A stretch of 19,259 bases of DNA, from positions 1-19,259 of the forward strand of contig JBKGXV010000065.1 of assembly GCA_046546375.1 (NCBI GenBank), read 5' to 3'. Both the position numbers and the translations under genes were made by a program. Every line of letters begins with the position of its first letter. Within the stretch, counting starts at the first letter, position 1. Source of the stretch: JAEZKC01 sp046546375. GTDB lineage: Bacteria > Fibrobacterota > Chitinivibrionia > Chitinivibrionales > Chitinispirillaceae. Below the pieces are notes generated by a model. The model did no database searches. It had not been told where the DNA came from and saw only the letters and a list, made by a program, of their open reading frames with translations. This document shows positions 6,618 through 13,888 of this stretch, piece after piece.

Positions 6618-7586
6618 ATGTCATTTCACAAACATCTGCTTACAGTCTGCACACTTCCCGTTTCACTTCTTCTTTCGGGTTCATCCAAAAACAAGGTCGG
6701 TGGCCAGGCGGTCATAGAAGGAGTGATGATGCGTGGGAAGCAGAAGATCTCCTGGGCGATACGTCGTCCCAACGGGAAAGTCATCATCGAACACTTTCCT
6801 TTTCTGTCCCTGTGCAAAGCGAACCGTGTTCTGGCACTCCCGGTCCTCCGGGGAGTCATAAACCTTTTTGAATCCTTCAAACTGGGTTACAAAGCACTCT
6901 CCCGTTCAGCGGACATTGCCGCAGAGGAGGAAATGGAAAAAAAGGCGGAGCAAAAAGAAGCACCCCTGAAGGAAAAACTCTACTCGGCAGCCAGTATGGT
7001 GTTCGCATTCATGTTCTCACTGGGTCTGTTCATGTACGCCCCCATGTGGACAATCTCTCAAGTGGTACCGGAAGAATCATCACTGCTGTTCAACCTTTCT
7101 GCCGGAGGGATGCGTATTGCGCTTTTTCTGGCATATCTGGCCGGTATCAGCATGTGGAAAGAGGTACGGAGAGTTTTTGAATATCATGGTGCCGAACACA
7201 AAGCCATATTCACCTACGAAGACGGTAAAGAGCTTACCTTTGAAAACATGGATCTCTACCCCACCGTACACCCCCGCTGCGGCACAAGCTTTCTCATTCT
7301 GGTAGCCATTTGCAGCATACTGCTCTTTTCCGTGATCGATTCTTTGTATATACAATTTTTCGGCCCGTTCATAAATGTGCTTCACAGAGTGATCATCCAT
7401 CTTCTTCTTGTTCCACTGGTGGGTGGAGTATCATACGAGGTACTTAAATTATCCGATAAATATCAGGATTTCCCGATAGTGGGTTTTCTGATCAAACCGG
7501 GCTTGTGGCTTCAGAGAATCACAACCCGCAAACCGGATTCAACACAACTTGAAATCGCCTCTTCAGCACTCAAGGCAGCATTATGA
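6618..7586 (+). CDS. DUF1385 (YqhQ-like) multi-pass membrane protein
   Basis: 322 residues of unknown molecular function. The family core begins at about residue 28 with VGGQAVIEGVMMRG, continues through LPVLRGVINLFESFKLGYKA, and has the signature EYHGAEHKAIFTYE followed by HPRCGTSFLI. Predicted membrane segments are about FAFMFSLGLFMYAPMW, RIALFLAYLAGISM, LILVAICSILLFSVI and VIIHLLLVPLVGGVSY. The 27 residues before the core are hydrophobic (TVCTLPVSLLLSG) and may be an extra segment. AGGGA precedes the ATG by about 7 bases, supporting this start. The ATGA overlap with prfA implies translational coupling. Members are often found between rpmE and prfA. Confidence 0.88.
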   Translation: MSFHKHLLTVCTLPVSLLLSGSSKNKVGGQAVIEGVMMRGKQKISWAIRRPNGKVIIEHFPFLSLCKANRVLALPVLRGVINLFESFKLGYKALSRSADIAAEEEMEKKAEQKEAPLKEKLYSAASMVFAFMFSLGLFMYAPMWTISQVVPEESSLLFNLSAGGMRIALFLAYLAGISMWKEVRRVFEYHGAEHKAIFTYEDGKELTFENMDLYPTVHPRCGTSFLILVAICSILLFSVIDSLYIQFFGPFINVLHRVIIHLLLVPLVGGVSYEVLKLSDKYQDFPIVGFLIKPGLWLQRITTRKPDSTQLEIASSALKAAL

Positions 7587-8656
7587 TAGCAGAAAAAGTA
7601 GAAAGTGTTCTCAGGAAATACAAAGAGCTGGAGGAGATGATGGCCTCCCCCGAGGTCACCTCCGATCCATCCAAAATGGAGAAAGTGGGAAGGGAGTACA
7701 ACAATATCACCCGCAATCTCCCTGTATACAACAGATACCTTGAACTTATCAAGAGCATCGAATCCTCAAAAGAGCTGCTTTCACAGGAACGGGACCCGGA
7801 GCTTGTTGAACTGGCCAAAGAGGAACTGGAGAGTTCCGAGGAGAAACTACCTCAGGTTGAGCAGAAAGTGAAACTGCTTCTGGTTCCTCGCGATCCGAAG
7901 GATGTGAAAAACGCGATTCTGGAAATACGGGCAGGCACGGGAGGTACCGAAGCGGGAATCTTCGCAGCGGATCTGTACCGCATGTACACACATTTTTTCG
8001 AGCAGAAGGGTTTCAGTACTGAAGTACTCTCCTCCAGTTTCGGTGAACTCAATGCAATCAAAGAGATGATTTTGATGGTGAGGGGTGAAAATGTTTACGG
8101 AACTCTTAAATTTGAATCCGGTGTACACCGGGTGCAGCGAGTTCCGCTTACCGAAGCTCAGGGCAGAGTTCACACTTCTGCCGCATCGGTAGTGGTGTTC
8201 CCCGAAGCGGATGAATTCGAAATGCAGATCGATCCCAATGACCTGCGTATCGACACCTTCTGCTCCAGCGGACCCGGTGGACAGTCGGTGAACACCACCT
8301 ACTCCGCAGTGCGGATAGTGCACGTTCCCACCGGAGTAACCGTCAGCTGCCAGGATGAGAAGTCACAGCATAAAAACAAAGCCAAGGCCATGAAAGTCCT
8401 CCAGAGCAGACTCTATGAGATGGAACTGGCCAAGGTGGAGGCAGAGGAATCGGCTGCGCGCAAAAGCATGGTCAGCACAGGAGACCGCAGCGTCAAGATC
8501 AGAACCTACAATTTTCCCCAAAACCGGGTGACCGACCACAGAATCAACTTAACTTTATACAATCTGGACAAGGTGATGAACGGTGACATGGATGAACTCA
8601 TCCAAACGCTGTCCCTTGCCGATCTTAACGAACGTGTGAAGCAGGCCGGATTGTAA
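7583..8656 (+). CDS. prfA: Peptide chain release factor 1
   Basis: Recognises UAA and UAG stop codons in the ribosomal A site and triggers release of the peptide. 357 residues, close to the usual 360. The class I signatures are present: AGTGGTEAGIFAADLYRMY, then the tripeptide anticodon motif P188-L189-T190 (P-x-T, which marks RF1 rather than RF2) in HRVQRVPLTEAQGRVHTSA. The catalytic G232-G233-Q234 sits in SSGPGGQSVNTT, and DEKSQHKNKAKA follows. The C-terminal NRVTDHRINLTLYNLD is also typical. The start overlaps the DUF1385 stop by four bases (ATGA), and prmC, whose product methylates this GGQ glutamine, begins 14 bases downstream. Confidence 0.98.
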   Translation: MIAEKVESVLRKYKELEEMMASPEVTSDPSKMEKVGREYNNITRNLPVYNRYLELIKSIESSKELLSQERDPELVELAKEELESSEEKLPQVEQKVKLLLVPRDPKDVKNAILEIRAGTGGTEAGIFAADLYRMYTHFFEQKGFSTEVLSSSFGELNAIKEMILMVRGENVYGTLKFESGVHRVQRVPLTEAQGRVHTSAASVVVFPEADEFEMQIDPNDLRIDTFCSSGPGGQSVNTTYSAVRIVHVPTGVTVSCQDEKSQHKNKAKAMKVLQSRLYEMELAKVEAEESAARKSMVSTGDRSVKIRTYNFPQNRVTDHRINLTLYNLDKVMNGDMDELIQTLSLADLNERVKQAGL

Positions 8657-8670
8657 CCCCTAGTGCTGCT

Positions 8671-9507
8671 ATGACCACCGCAGAACTCCTCCGCCGCATC
8701 CGAACCCGCCTGAAACCCGCCTTTGGAGAGCTTGCTGAGGCGGATGCGGAGCTTATTCTCCAATATATTCTCAATCAATCACGAACCGAACTGTACGTTT
8801 CATCTACTAAAGAAGTCGATACGAAAACTGTTGAACGTATTGAGAACGTAGTAGAGCGAAGGCTCAACCAAGAGCCTCTGCAGTATATTCTGGGAAAAGC
8901 GTATTTTTATGATCGTGATTTTCTGGTGAATCCGAAAGTGCTCATACCACGTCCGGATACAGAAACGCTGATCGAAACTGTTTTAAGCGCCGAACCGGAC
9001 AAACCCTGCAGATTTGCCGACATCGGAACCGGTTCAGGTATTCTGGCCTCTGTTCTTACAGCACAAAGGCCCACCTGGAAAGCCTGGGGAGTGGACATTT
9101 CCTTTGAAGCTCTCAAAACAGCTGCCCGCAACTGTGGTCCGAATGTGGAACTGCTCAATGCTGACATGCTCTCAGCGTTCAAACAGAAAAAGCTCTTTGA
9201 CTTCATAATCAGCAATCCGCCCTACATTTCAGCCTGTGAGATGACCAGACTGGAAAGAAGTGTTGCGGAACACGAACCGCAGTTAGCACTTTACGGTGGT
9301 GAGGACGGTCTTGATTTCTACCGTGTTTTGTCCGTGAATGCCCCGAAACATCTCAGAAAAGATGGGCATCTGTATCTGGAGATCGGGTATGATCAGGGAA
9401 AAAGCGTTCCCGAGCTGCTCTACCACGATGGTTGGATTAAAATCTCAGTTATTTGCGATCTGGCCCGGAGGCCAAGGGTGGTGAAAGCACAATGGGCAAA
9501 CAGCTGA
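8671..9507 (+). CDS. prmC: Release factor glutamine N5-methyltransferase
   Basis: Transfers a methyl group from S-adenosylmethionine to the GGQ glutamine of release factors, here presumably RF1 encoded immediately upstream. 278 residues, normal for the family. The helical N-terminal domain ends at QEPLQYILGKAYFYDRDF, a family signature. The Rossmann core has motif I DIGTGSG (117-123) and the catalytic NPPY (182-185), with IPRPDTETL before them. The tail LYLEIGYDQG is also conserved. The ATG has no obvious Shine-Dalgarno sequence, so expression may depend on coupling to prfA. The 3' end overlaps lpxK by 16 bases. Confidence 0.97.
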   Translation: MTTAELLRRIRTRLKPAFGELAEADAELILQYILNQSRTELYVSSTKEVDTKTVERIENVVERRLNQEPLQYILGKAYFYDRDFLVNPKVLIPRPDTETLIETVLSAEPDKPCRFADIGTGSGILASVLTAQRPTWKAWGVDISFEALKTAARNCGPNVELLNADMLSAFKQKKLFDFIISNPPYISACEMTRLERSVAEHEPQLALYGGEDGLDFYRVLSVNAPKHLRKDGHLYLEIGYDQGKSVPELLYHDGWIKISVICDLARRPRVVKAQWANS

Positions 9508-10583
9508 AACGCTCCAATCAGGGTTTCGACTCCCCACTGCCGGGCATACTGGGAACCAATCCATTGATTACCGGGCTGACAGGACTTTTCAGAATTGTTG
9601 TTTCAGTACGGAATCTCGCATTCGACACAATTCATTCTCTTTCTTACCAGGCCGGACGCCCTGTTATCAGTATTGGAGGAATTAGGGCCGGAGGAACGGG
9701 CAAAACACCGCTAGCCCAGTTGTTGGGCCAGTTTCTCTGCCGGAAGGGTTACGAAGTGGCGTTCCTTTCAAGGGGATACGGGCGCATGTCCAAAAAGCCG
9801 ATTCTGGTGGCTCCCGATGGACAGGCGGACTGGGAAAATGTGGGTGATGAACCGGCGCTGCTGCACTCGAATGTACGCTCATGGCTGGGAGTGGGAGCAA
9901 ACAGAGTAGAAAGCGCCAGAAAACTTGCTTCCCGCATACCTCCGAATACAGTTTTCATTCTGGATGACGGTTTTCAGCACAGGAAAATCAAAAGGGATCT
10001 GGATATAGTTTGTCTCAATGAGCATACATTCCGGGAAAAAATGATCCCTGCCGGATTTCTCAGAGAACCATTGAATTCACTGAAAAGAGCCAAGCTTTTC
10101 ATACTTACAGGTTCTGAAGAAGAAGTGAGTAAGCTCCGGGATATCAAAGGTGCGCTTGAAAACAGATTCAGCGGTTCCCATTGTTCTATTCTTCTGCAGA
10201 AACCGGAGTGTTGGATACAGGCTCAGAGCGGAAAAGTGTGTGATAAACCGCCATTTCAGACCCCCTGGATTATCTGTGCCATTGCACGGCCACAAAGGTT
10301 CATCCGCCTGGTGGAATCCGAAGGCATGAAACCGGCGGGAATCAAATGTTTTAACGATCATCACATTTTTCAAAGTGATGACCTTACGACTATGCAAGAT
10401 ATATATTCAAAAGGAGTAGTGACGACCGAAAAGGATTATATGCGTCTTCGTTCTTTGGACGTTGCCCAAACACCGGCACTATGGTACTTGAAACTTAAAC
10501 TGCAGTTCGCCGACAGTGAATCTGAAATGAAGTTTGAATCTGCAATAAACAGTACCTTACAATTTGATGCAGAGGTATTTTGA
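9492..10583 (+). CDS. lpxK: Tetraacyldisaccharide (lipid A) 4'-kinase
   Basis: Phosphorylates the 4' position of the lipid A disaccharide at the inner membrane, the sixth step of the Raetz pathway, which implies an LPS outer membrane. 363 residues. Signatures: ISIGGIRAGGTGKTP with Walker A at about 67-73, FLSRGYGR, GDEPALL, and the catalytic DDGFQH (158-163) followed by the conserved R. A hydrophobic/amphipathic N-terminal stretch (GLTGLFRIVVSVRNLAF) fits the membrane anchor. A start at 9453 is possible, but those codons lie within prmC and precede the family N-terminus; ATG 9492 is preceded by GGTGG. The last third is less conserved but ends normally. Other lpx genes are not in the window. 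Confidence 0.95.
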   Translation: MGKQLKRSNQGFDSPLPGILGTNPLITGLTGLFRIVVSVRNLAFDTIHSLSYQAGRPVISIGGIRAGGTGKTPLAQLLGQFLCRKGYEVAFLSRGYGRMSKKPILVAPDGQADWENVGDEPALLHSNVRSWLGVGANRVESARKLASRIPPNTVFILDDGFQHRKIKRDLDIVCLNEHTFREKMIPAGFLREPLNSLKRAKLFILTGSEEEVSKLRDIKGALENRFSGSHCSILLQKPECWIQAQSGKVCDKPPFQTPWIICAIARPQRFIRLVESEGMKPAGIKCFNDHHIFQSDDLTTMQDIYSKGVVTTEKDYMRLRSLDVAQTPALWYLKLKLQFADSESEMKFESAINSTLQFDAEVF

Positions 10584-10891
10584 TAAATAAAGTTCGCCTG
10601 CTGAGTTTGACATTACTGTGTACGTTTGTTTTCTCCTTCAGCTCTGCCCAGGAATTGAAGAATGCAAAAGAGCTTGAAGATACAATTCGTTATGTACAAG
10701 TGAAAAATGACATTCGTGTAGCATATAAAGAACTCGATCCCAAAGCTGATACCCTCAGGATCAAAAAAGGTGATTTTTTTGAACTGATTTCCGAAGGACG
10801 TCAGTGGGTTCACATAAAAACAAGGGACAAAACAGGGTTTCTGGAAAAGAGAAATGTAAGTTTTCTCTGCCCCTGTGACAATGGAAATTGA
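10580..10891 (+). CDS. Small secreted SH3-domain protein, shortened paralogue
   Basis: 103 residues starting at TTG, which overlaps the lpxK TGA (TTGA); AGAGG lies 4 bases upstream and supports this start. A signal peptide covers about residues 1-23 (LLSLTLLCTFVFSFSSAQ). A bacterial SH3-like domain follows: YVQVKNDIRVAYKELDPKAD, KKGDFFELISEGRQWVHIK, TGFLEKR. It is clearly paralogous to the next gene, but where that one continues into a membrane helix this one ends in VSFLCPCDNGN, so the product would be periplasmic or a decayed copy. The tail contains two Cys. SH3b domains commonly bind cell-wall material, but no ligand is shown. Confidence 0.75.
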   Translation: MINKVRLLSLTLLCTFVFSFSSAQELKNAKELEDTIRYVQVKNDIRVAYKELDPKADTLRIKKGDFFELISEGRQWVHIKTRDKTGFLEKRNVSFLCPCDNGN

Positions 10892-10915
10892 AAACATTGA
10901 AAAATATTTTATATT
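10888..10915 (+). promoter_or_regulatory. Candidate internal promoter before the second SH3 gene
   Basis: TTGAAA (10888-10893) and TATATT (10910-10915) are separated by 16 bases, each matching consensus at 5 of 6 positions. The -35 overlaps the stop codon of the first SH3 gene. The next ATG is at 10962, preceded by AGGAGG. This would allow the SH3/PATAN-ruvX-C25 part of the block to be expressed apart from lpxK. Confidence 0.5.
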
Positions 10916-10961
10916 GGTATAAACCGTTCGTTGCCATAAACATTCAAAGGAGGACCTCTCC

Positions 10962-11363
10962 ATGAGATTTGCTTGCCTGATAAGTCTGACCGTGATGTGT
11001 ACCGCAGTTCTTTTCTCCTCTTCTTTCGCCCAGGAGAATATGGAGTCAGAGGAGGACATAAAAACCAAGTATGTACAAGTGAAAGATGCCTTTCCCAACG
11101 TCTACAAAAAGCTTGATCCCAAATCCGATATCATCCAGAAGGTCAAAAAAGGTGATTTTCTCGAACTTGTTTCAGAGGGTGATTCCTGGCTGAAAGTCAG
11201 AGTGAACGGCCAGACGGGTTTTCTGGAAAGGAAAGCCGGTAAAGTGGTGGACAAAAAAGGTGTTTCCACAATAACTCTGGTTTTGCAGATACTGGTGTTG
11301 CTTGGCTGTGGTGCAGGTGTATTTTTCTACTTTAAGAAACAAAAAGCTGCACTATCGAACTGA
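10962..11363 (+). CDS. SH3-domain protein with C-terminal membrane anchor
   Basis: 133 residues with a strong AGGAGG ribosome binding site. Signal peptide about 1-24 (ISLTVMCTAVLFSSSFAQ). A short acidic linker is followed by an SH3-like domain (about 35-95): KYVQVKDAFPNVYKKLDPKSD, VKKGDFLELVSEGDSWLKV, GQTGFLERKAG. A membrane helix (about 101-124, TLVLQILVLLGCGAGVFFYF) and a basic tail KKQKAALSN follow, so the SH3 domain faces the periplasm and the tail the cytoplasm. It shares long exact DNA matches with the preceding gene, showing tandem duplication. It lies 13 bases before the larger SH3/PATAN gene and may be an accessory to it. Function unknown. Confidence 0.8.
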   Translation: MRFACLISLTVMCTAVLFSSSFAQENMESEEDIKTKYVQVKDAFPNVYKKLDPKSDIIQKVKKGDFLELVSEGDSWLKVRVNGQTGFLERKAGKVVDKKGVSTITLVLQILVLLGCGAGVFFYFKKQKAALSN

Positions 11364-11376
11364 TCGGCGAGAAACT

Positions 11377-12771
11377 ATGAGAAAAACAGTATGGATTCTA
11401 GTATGCCTTATCGGTATTTGTCTGCCTAATCTTCTCAGCGCACGGCAAATCGAAATAACCGAAAAGGCCAGAGTACATACTGCTCCCGATGTTTCCTCCT
11501 CCTACACAGGTATAGCTCAGAAAGGGGAAAAACTTCCCCTTCTCAAAAAAGAGGGAAAGTGGTACAAAACCGAATTCCAAGAAGCCCAGGGCTGGGTTCA
11601 GACCAGCAAGGCTGAAGCTGTTGACGGAGATGACGTTTTCTCGGATCAGGATGTGTCTATGGTTCCTCCTGTTCCCGCCGAACAGGGTAAAAAACAGAAA
11701 TACGTCAAGATAACCACGACCCCCACACGAGTCCTCTATTACCTCAGCCCGGATTCACCCATACTGACCATGGCCCGCAAAGGGGATGTTCTTCCCTTGA
11801 TCGGTGAAGGGGATTCATGGGTTAAAATTGGATTTGAAGACACCTCGGGGTGGGTGGACAAACGACATGCAGAGATAGTCGACGCGCCCACATCCTCAGT
11901 GATTCTCGATGATGCCAAAATACTTCTGCTGGCTCTCATTGTGGGTGGTGCAATCGTTCTCATTGTGATCGGAATCATCACGATCAGACATCTCCGGTCG
12001 GAACGGAACCGAAAGGTCTATGTTCAGAAAAATGCCCTCATACTCGCCAGAGAAAGTAAAATGGTGCAGTACATGCTCACAAACCATGCCGCACCGATTG
12101 AAAACTGTTTCAGCGAAATCGGCTTCAATATCAATGTGGCCCGCGACATTGTAGTTGCCCGTAACAATATAGCCCATTGCCTTCCCGATCTGGTGCTGGT
12201 GGACTGGCGCTTTGAACCCGGAATCTTTTCCAAAATAGAACACCTGTTCGCAAAACACCCATCGACCAAAAATGTACATTTCCTTTTCTACAATGTTCCG
12301 GATCCTTCCAATGCTCCCCGAAGCCGTGTTCTCACCAATGTCATGTTTCTTGGGATCACCTTGTCGGACCGGGATATATTCAAGGTTGTAACCCCCCTTA
12401 TCATCAGCCACGAGCAAAAGGAATCAAAAAAGATACAAAAAAGCGTTCAGCGTTGCGCCCTGGAGGGCAATATCGAAGGCGGAAACCTGCTCGAAGTGCT
12501 ACAGTTCATCGAAATCGGCAGCAAAACCGGTTGCCTGATGATCGAAACAAAGGGACCGTTCGGGTTGGTATACTTCAACAACGGACGGATTATCTATGCT
12601 GCGGCGACAAACAGCCAGGGAAGACAGGCTGTATACTCCATACTCAACCTGAAAGCAGGAAAATTCAGGTTCATTCTCAACAAACATCCCAGAGTGGCCA
12701 ACCTCCACTTATCCACCCTTTCAGTACTCATGGAATGGACAAAGAAACTCGATGAAGCTCATGAGCGTTGA
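11377..12771 (+). CDS. Membrane protein: two outside SH3 domains, one TM helix, receiver-like domain, PATAN (DUF4388) domain
   Basis: 464 residues from ATG 11377; earlier in-frame codons overlap the previous gene and precede the signal peptide (VWILVCLIGICLPNLLSA, about 4-21). Two bacterial SH3 domains follow, about 24-80 (KARVHTAPDVSSSYTGIAQK ... GWVQTSKAE) and 105-170 (RKGDVLPLIGEGDSWVKIG ... GWVDKRHAEIVD). A membrane helix lies at about 182-206. Residues about 219-345 look like a receiver fold: ALILARES as strand 1 and PDLVLVDW with D276 at the phosphoacceptor position. The acidic pair and the usual lysine are not evident, so phosphorylation is doubtful. Residues 360-464 match PATAN/DUF4388 (LEGNIEGGNLLEVLQFIE, KTGCLMIE, GLVYFNNGRIIYAA, GKFRF). 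I infer that it senses the envelope and signals to a cytosolic partner. It overlaps ruvX by 20 bases. Confidence 0.82.
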   Translation: MRKTVWILVCLIGICLPNLLSARQIEITEKARVHTAPDVSSSYTGIAQKGEKLPLLKKEGKWYKTEFQEAQGWVQTSKAEAVDGDDVFSDQDVSMVPPVPAEQGKKQKYVKITTTPTRVLYYLSPDSPILTMARKGDVLPLIGEGDSWVKIGFEDTSGWVDKRHAEIVDAPTSSVILDDAKILLLALIVGGAIVLIVIGIITIRHLRSERNRKVYVQKNALILARESKMVQYMLTNHAAPIENCFSEIGFNINVARDIVVARNNIAHCLPDLVLVDWRFEPGIFSKIEHLFAKHPSTKNVHFLFYNVPDPSNAPRSRVLTNVMFLGITLSDRDIFKVVTPLIISHEQKESKKIQKSVQRCALEGNIEGGNLLEVLQFIEIGSKTGCLMIETKGPFGLVYFNNGRIIYAAATNSQGRQAVYSILNLKAGKFRFILNKHPRVANLHLSTLSVLMEWTKKLDEAHER

Positions 12772-13162
12772 CTACGGTCGTCGCCGCATCGGTCTTGCAG
12801 TCACCGATGAGGAAGGATGCTGTGTCAGAGGCCTGGGCGTTATCGACCGTAAAAAAGTACAGAACTGTACTGAAAAACTTGTTACAATCATTAATGAGGA
12901 ACATCCGGCCGAACTGGTTTTTGGTCTGCCTCTGGATATCGATGACCAGGAAACGACTATGAGCAGAGAGGTGCGTCGGTTCGCTGCTCAGATAAAGGAA
13001 AAATGTGGATTGCCGATACATTTCATAGATGAAAGTTTCACCTCGCAAAAAGCGGCTCAGCTGATGCTCTACAGAAAAAAAAAGGAACGCAGAAACAAAG
13101 GCCTGTCAGACAGGATAGCGGCTTGTCTGATTCTGCAGACGTTTCTGGAGGATCATCGGTGA
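12752..13162 (+). CDS. ruvX: Holliday junction resolvase-like nuclease RuvX/YqgF
   Basis: 136 residues, normal length. RNase H-like fold with the expected acidic sites: D7 in MSVDYGRRRIGLAVTD, the LVFGLPLDID strand and loop (usual form GLPLNMDG), FIDESFTSQKA (usual DERLTT), and the late Asp in KGLSDRIAACLILQTFL. Family members process pre-16S rRNA 5' ends and, in some bacteria, resolve Holliday junctions. Which applies here cannot be decided from sequence. The ATG lies inside the end of the PATAN gene, and the stop overlaps the GTG start of the next gene (GTGA), so translation is probably coupled at both ends. Confidence 0.93.
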   Translation: MKLMSVDYGRRRIGLAVTDEEGCCVRGLGVIDRKKVQNCTEKLVTIINEEHPAELVFGLPLDIDDQETTMSREVRRFAAQIKEKCGLPIHFIDESFTSQKAAQLMLYRKKKERRNKGLSDRIAACLILQTFLEDHR

Positions 13163-13884
13163 GACTTCTCGTACGTTTCCTTCTCATCGCAGCGTCCTTT
13201 TTCTGCCTGGGACTGGCATGCCCCACGGTTGAACCTCCTCCCCCACCCAGACTTCCCGGCCCAACAATCGACAGCTTTAATCTGACCGGCTATGACAAGC
13301 TGAGAAATGAACACAGGGAGGCTCTTAAAATCAGCTGGAGTCCGCCACACTCTGAACAAAGCAGTGCACACGAATACACCATTATCAGAAAAACTCAGAA
13401 AGATTCGCTGTTTGATGTTTTCGATTTTTCTCAGGAAATCCCCGGGGATACGCTGGAATTTTTCGACGATTTGACACTTATAGGATTTCCAAAAACTTCC
13501 TATGATACTGTATCCTACAGAATATTTGCAGTCGACAGCCTGGGACGTCGTGGAGATACTACTGAGCCGGTATCGATCATTCTGTCGGCTCAACCTTCAT
13601 TTGAAGAATTCGATCAGGAGGATTGGAGTTTAAGCTGGAGTGTTCTGGGAATTCTGGGTGCGATCTCATCCCGCATAGAAATTTGTAATCAGGACAGAAC
13701 AAAAATATGGACCTCGCCTTTTCGGGAAGAATTTGGTGAAGAGAATCAGACTATTTTCTTCTCGGCGGCTCTCCCCGACAGTCTGCGCCCACTTGAGTCC
13801 GGGACATGGTATTACGGCCTTTATGTTGAAGCAAACGGAGCAGAACGCCAGTCTTTAAAAGTCGGCTCCTTTAATGTAAAATAG
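13159..13884 (+). CDS. Putative lipoprotein or anchored envelope protein with fibronectin III-like domain
   Basis: 241 residues starting at GTG 13159, chosen over ATG 13123 because GGAGG lies 7 bases before it and the earlier codons sit inside ruvX. The N-terminus LLVRFLLIAASFFCLGLAC is a signal sequence. C21 could be lipidated, but GLAC is an atypical lipobox because position -3 is Gly. A proline-rich tether (EPPPPPRLPGP) follows. Residues about 30-135 resemble fibronectin type III (ALKISWSPP, YTIIRKT, VSYRIFAVDSLGRRGDT). A second beta-rich part (about 140-241, SLSWSVLG, GTWYYGLYVEAN) is unassigned. It ends 4 bases before the C25 peptidase gene, suggesting a joint role in the envelope, perhaps as a peptidase partner. 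That is inference. Confidence 0.75.
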   Translation: MRLLVRFLLIAASFFCLGLACPTVEPPPPPRLPGPTIDSFNLTGYDKLRNEHREALKISWSPPHSEQSSAHEYTIIRKTQKDSLFDVFDFSQEIPGDTLEFFDDLTLIGFPKTSYDTVSYRIFAVDSLGRRGDTTEPVSIILSAQPSFEEFDQEDWSLSWSVLGILGAISSRIEICNQDRTKIWTSPFREEFGEENQTIFFSAALPDSLRPLESGTWYYGLYVEANGAERQSLKVGSFNVK

Positions 13885-13888
13885 TACC

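Noticed and set aside
7847..8323. 158-residue open frame on the minus strand within prfA
   Set aside because: It lies wholly opposite a release factor gene with every expected motif, has a low-complexity composition and no ribosome binding site, and matches no family I know.
12053..12410. Functional phosphorylated receiver domain in the PATAN protein
   Set aside because: The fold looks receiver-like, but the strand-1 acidic pair and the conserved lysine are not apparent, so I call it receiver-like and degenerate only.
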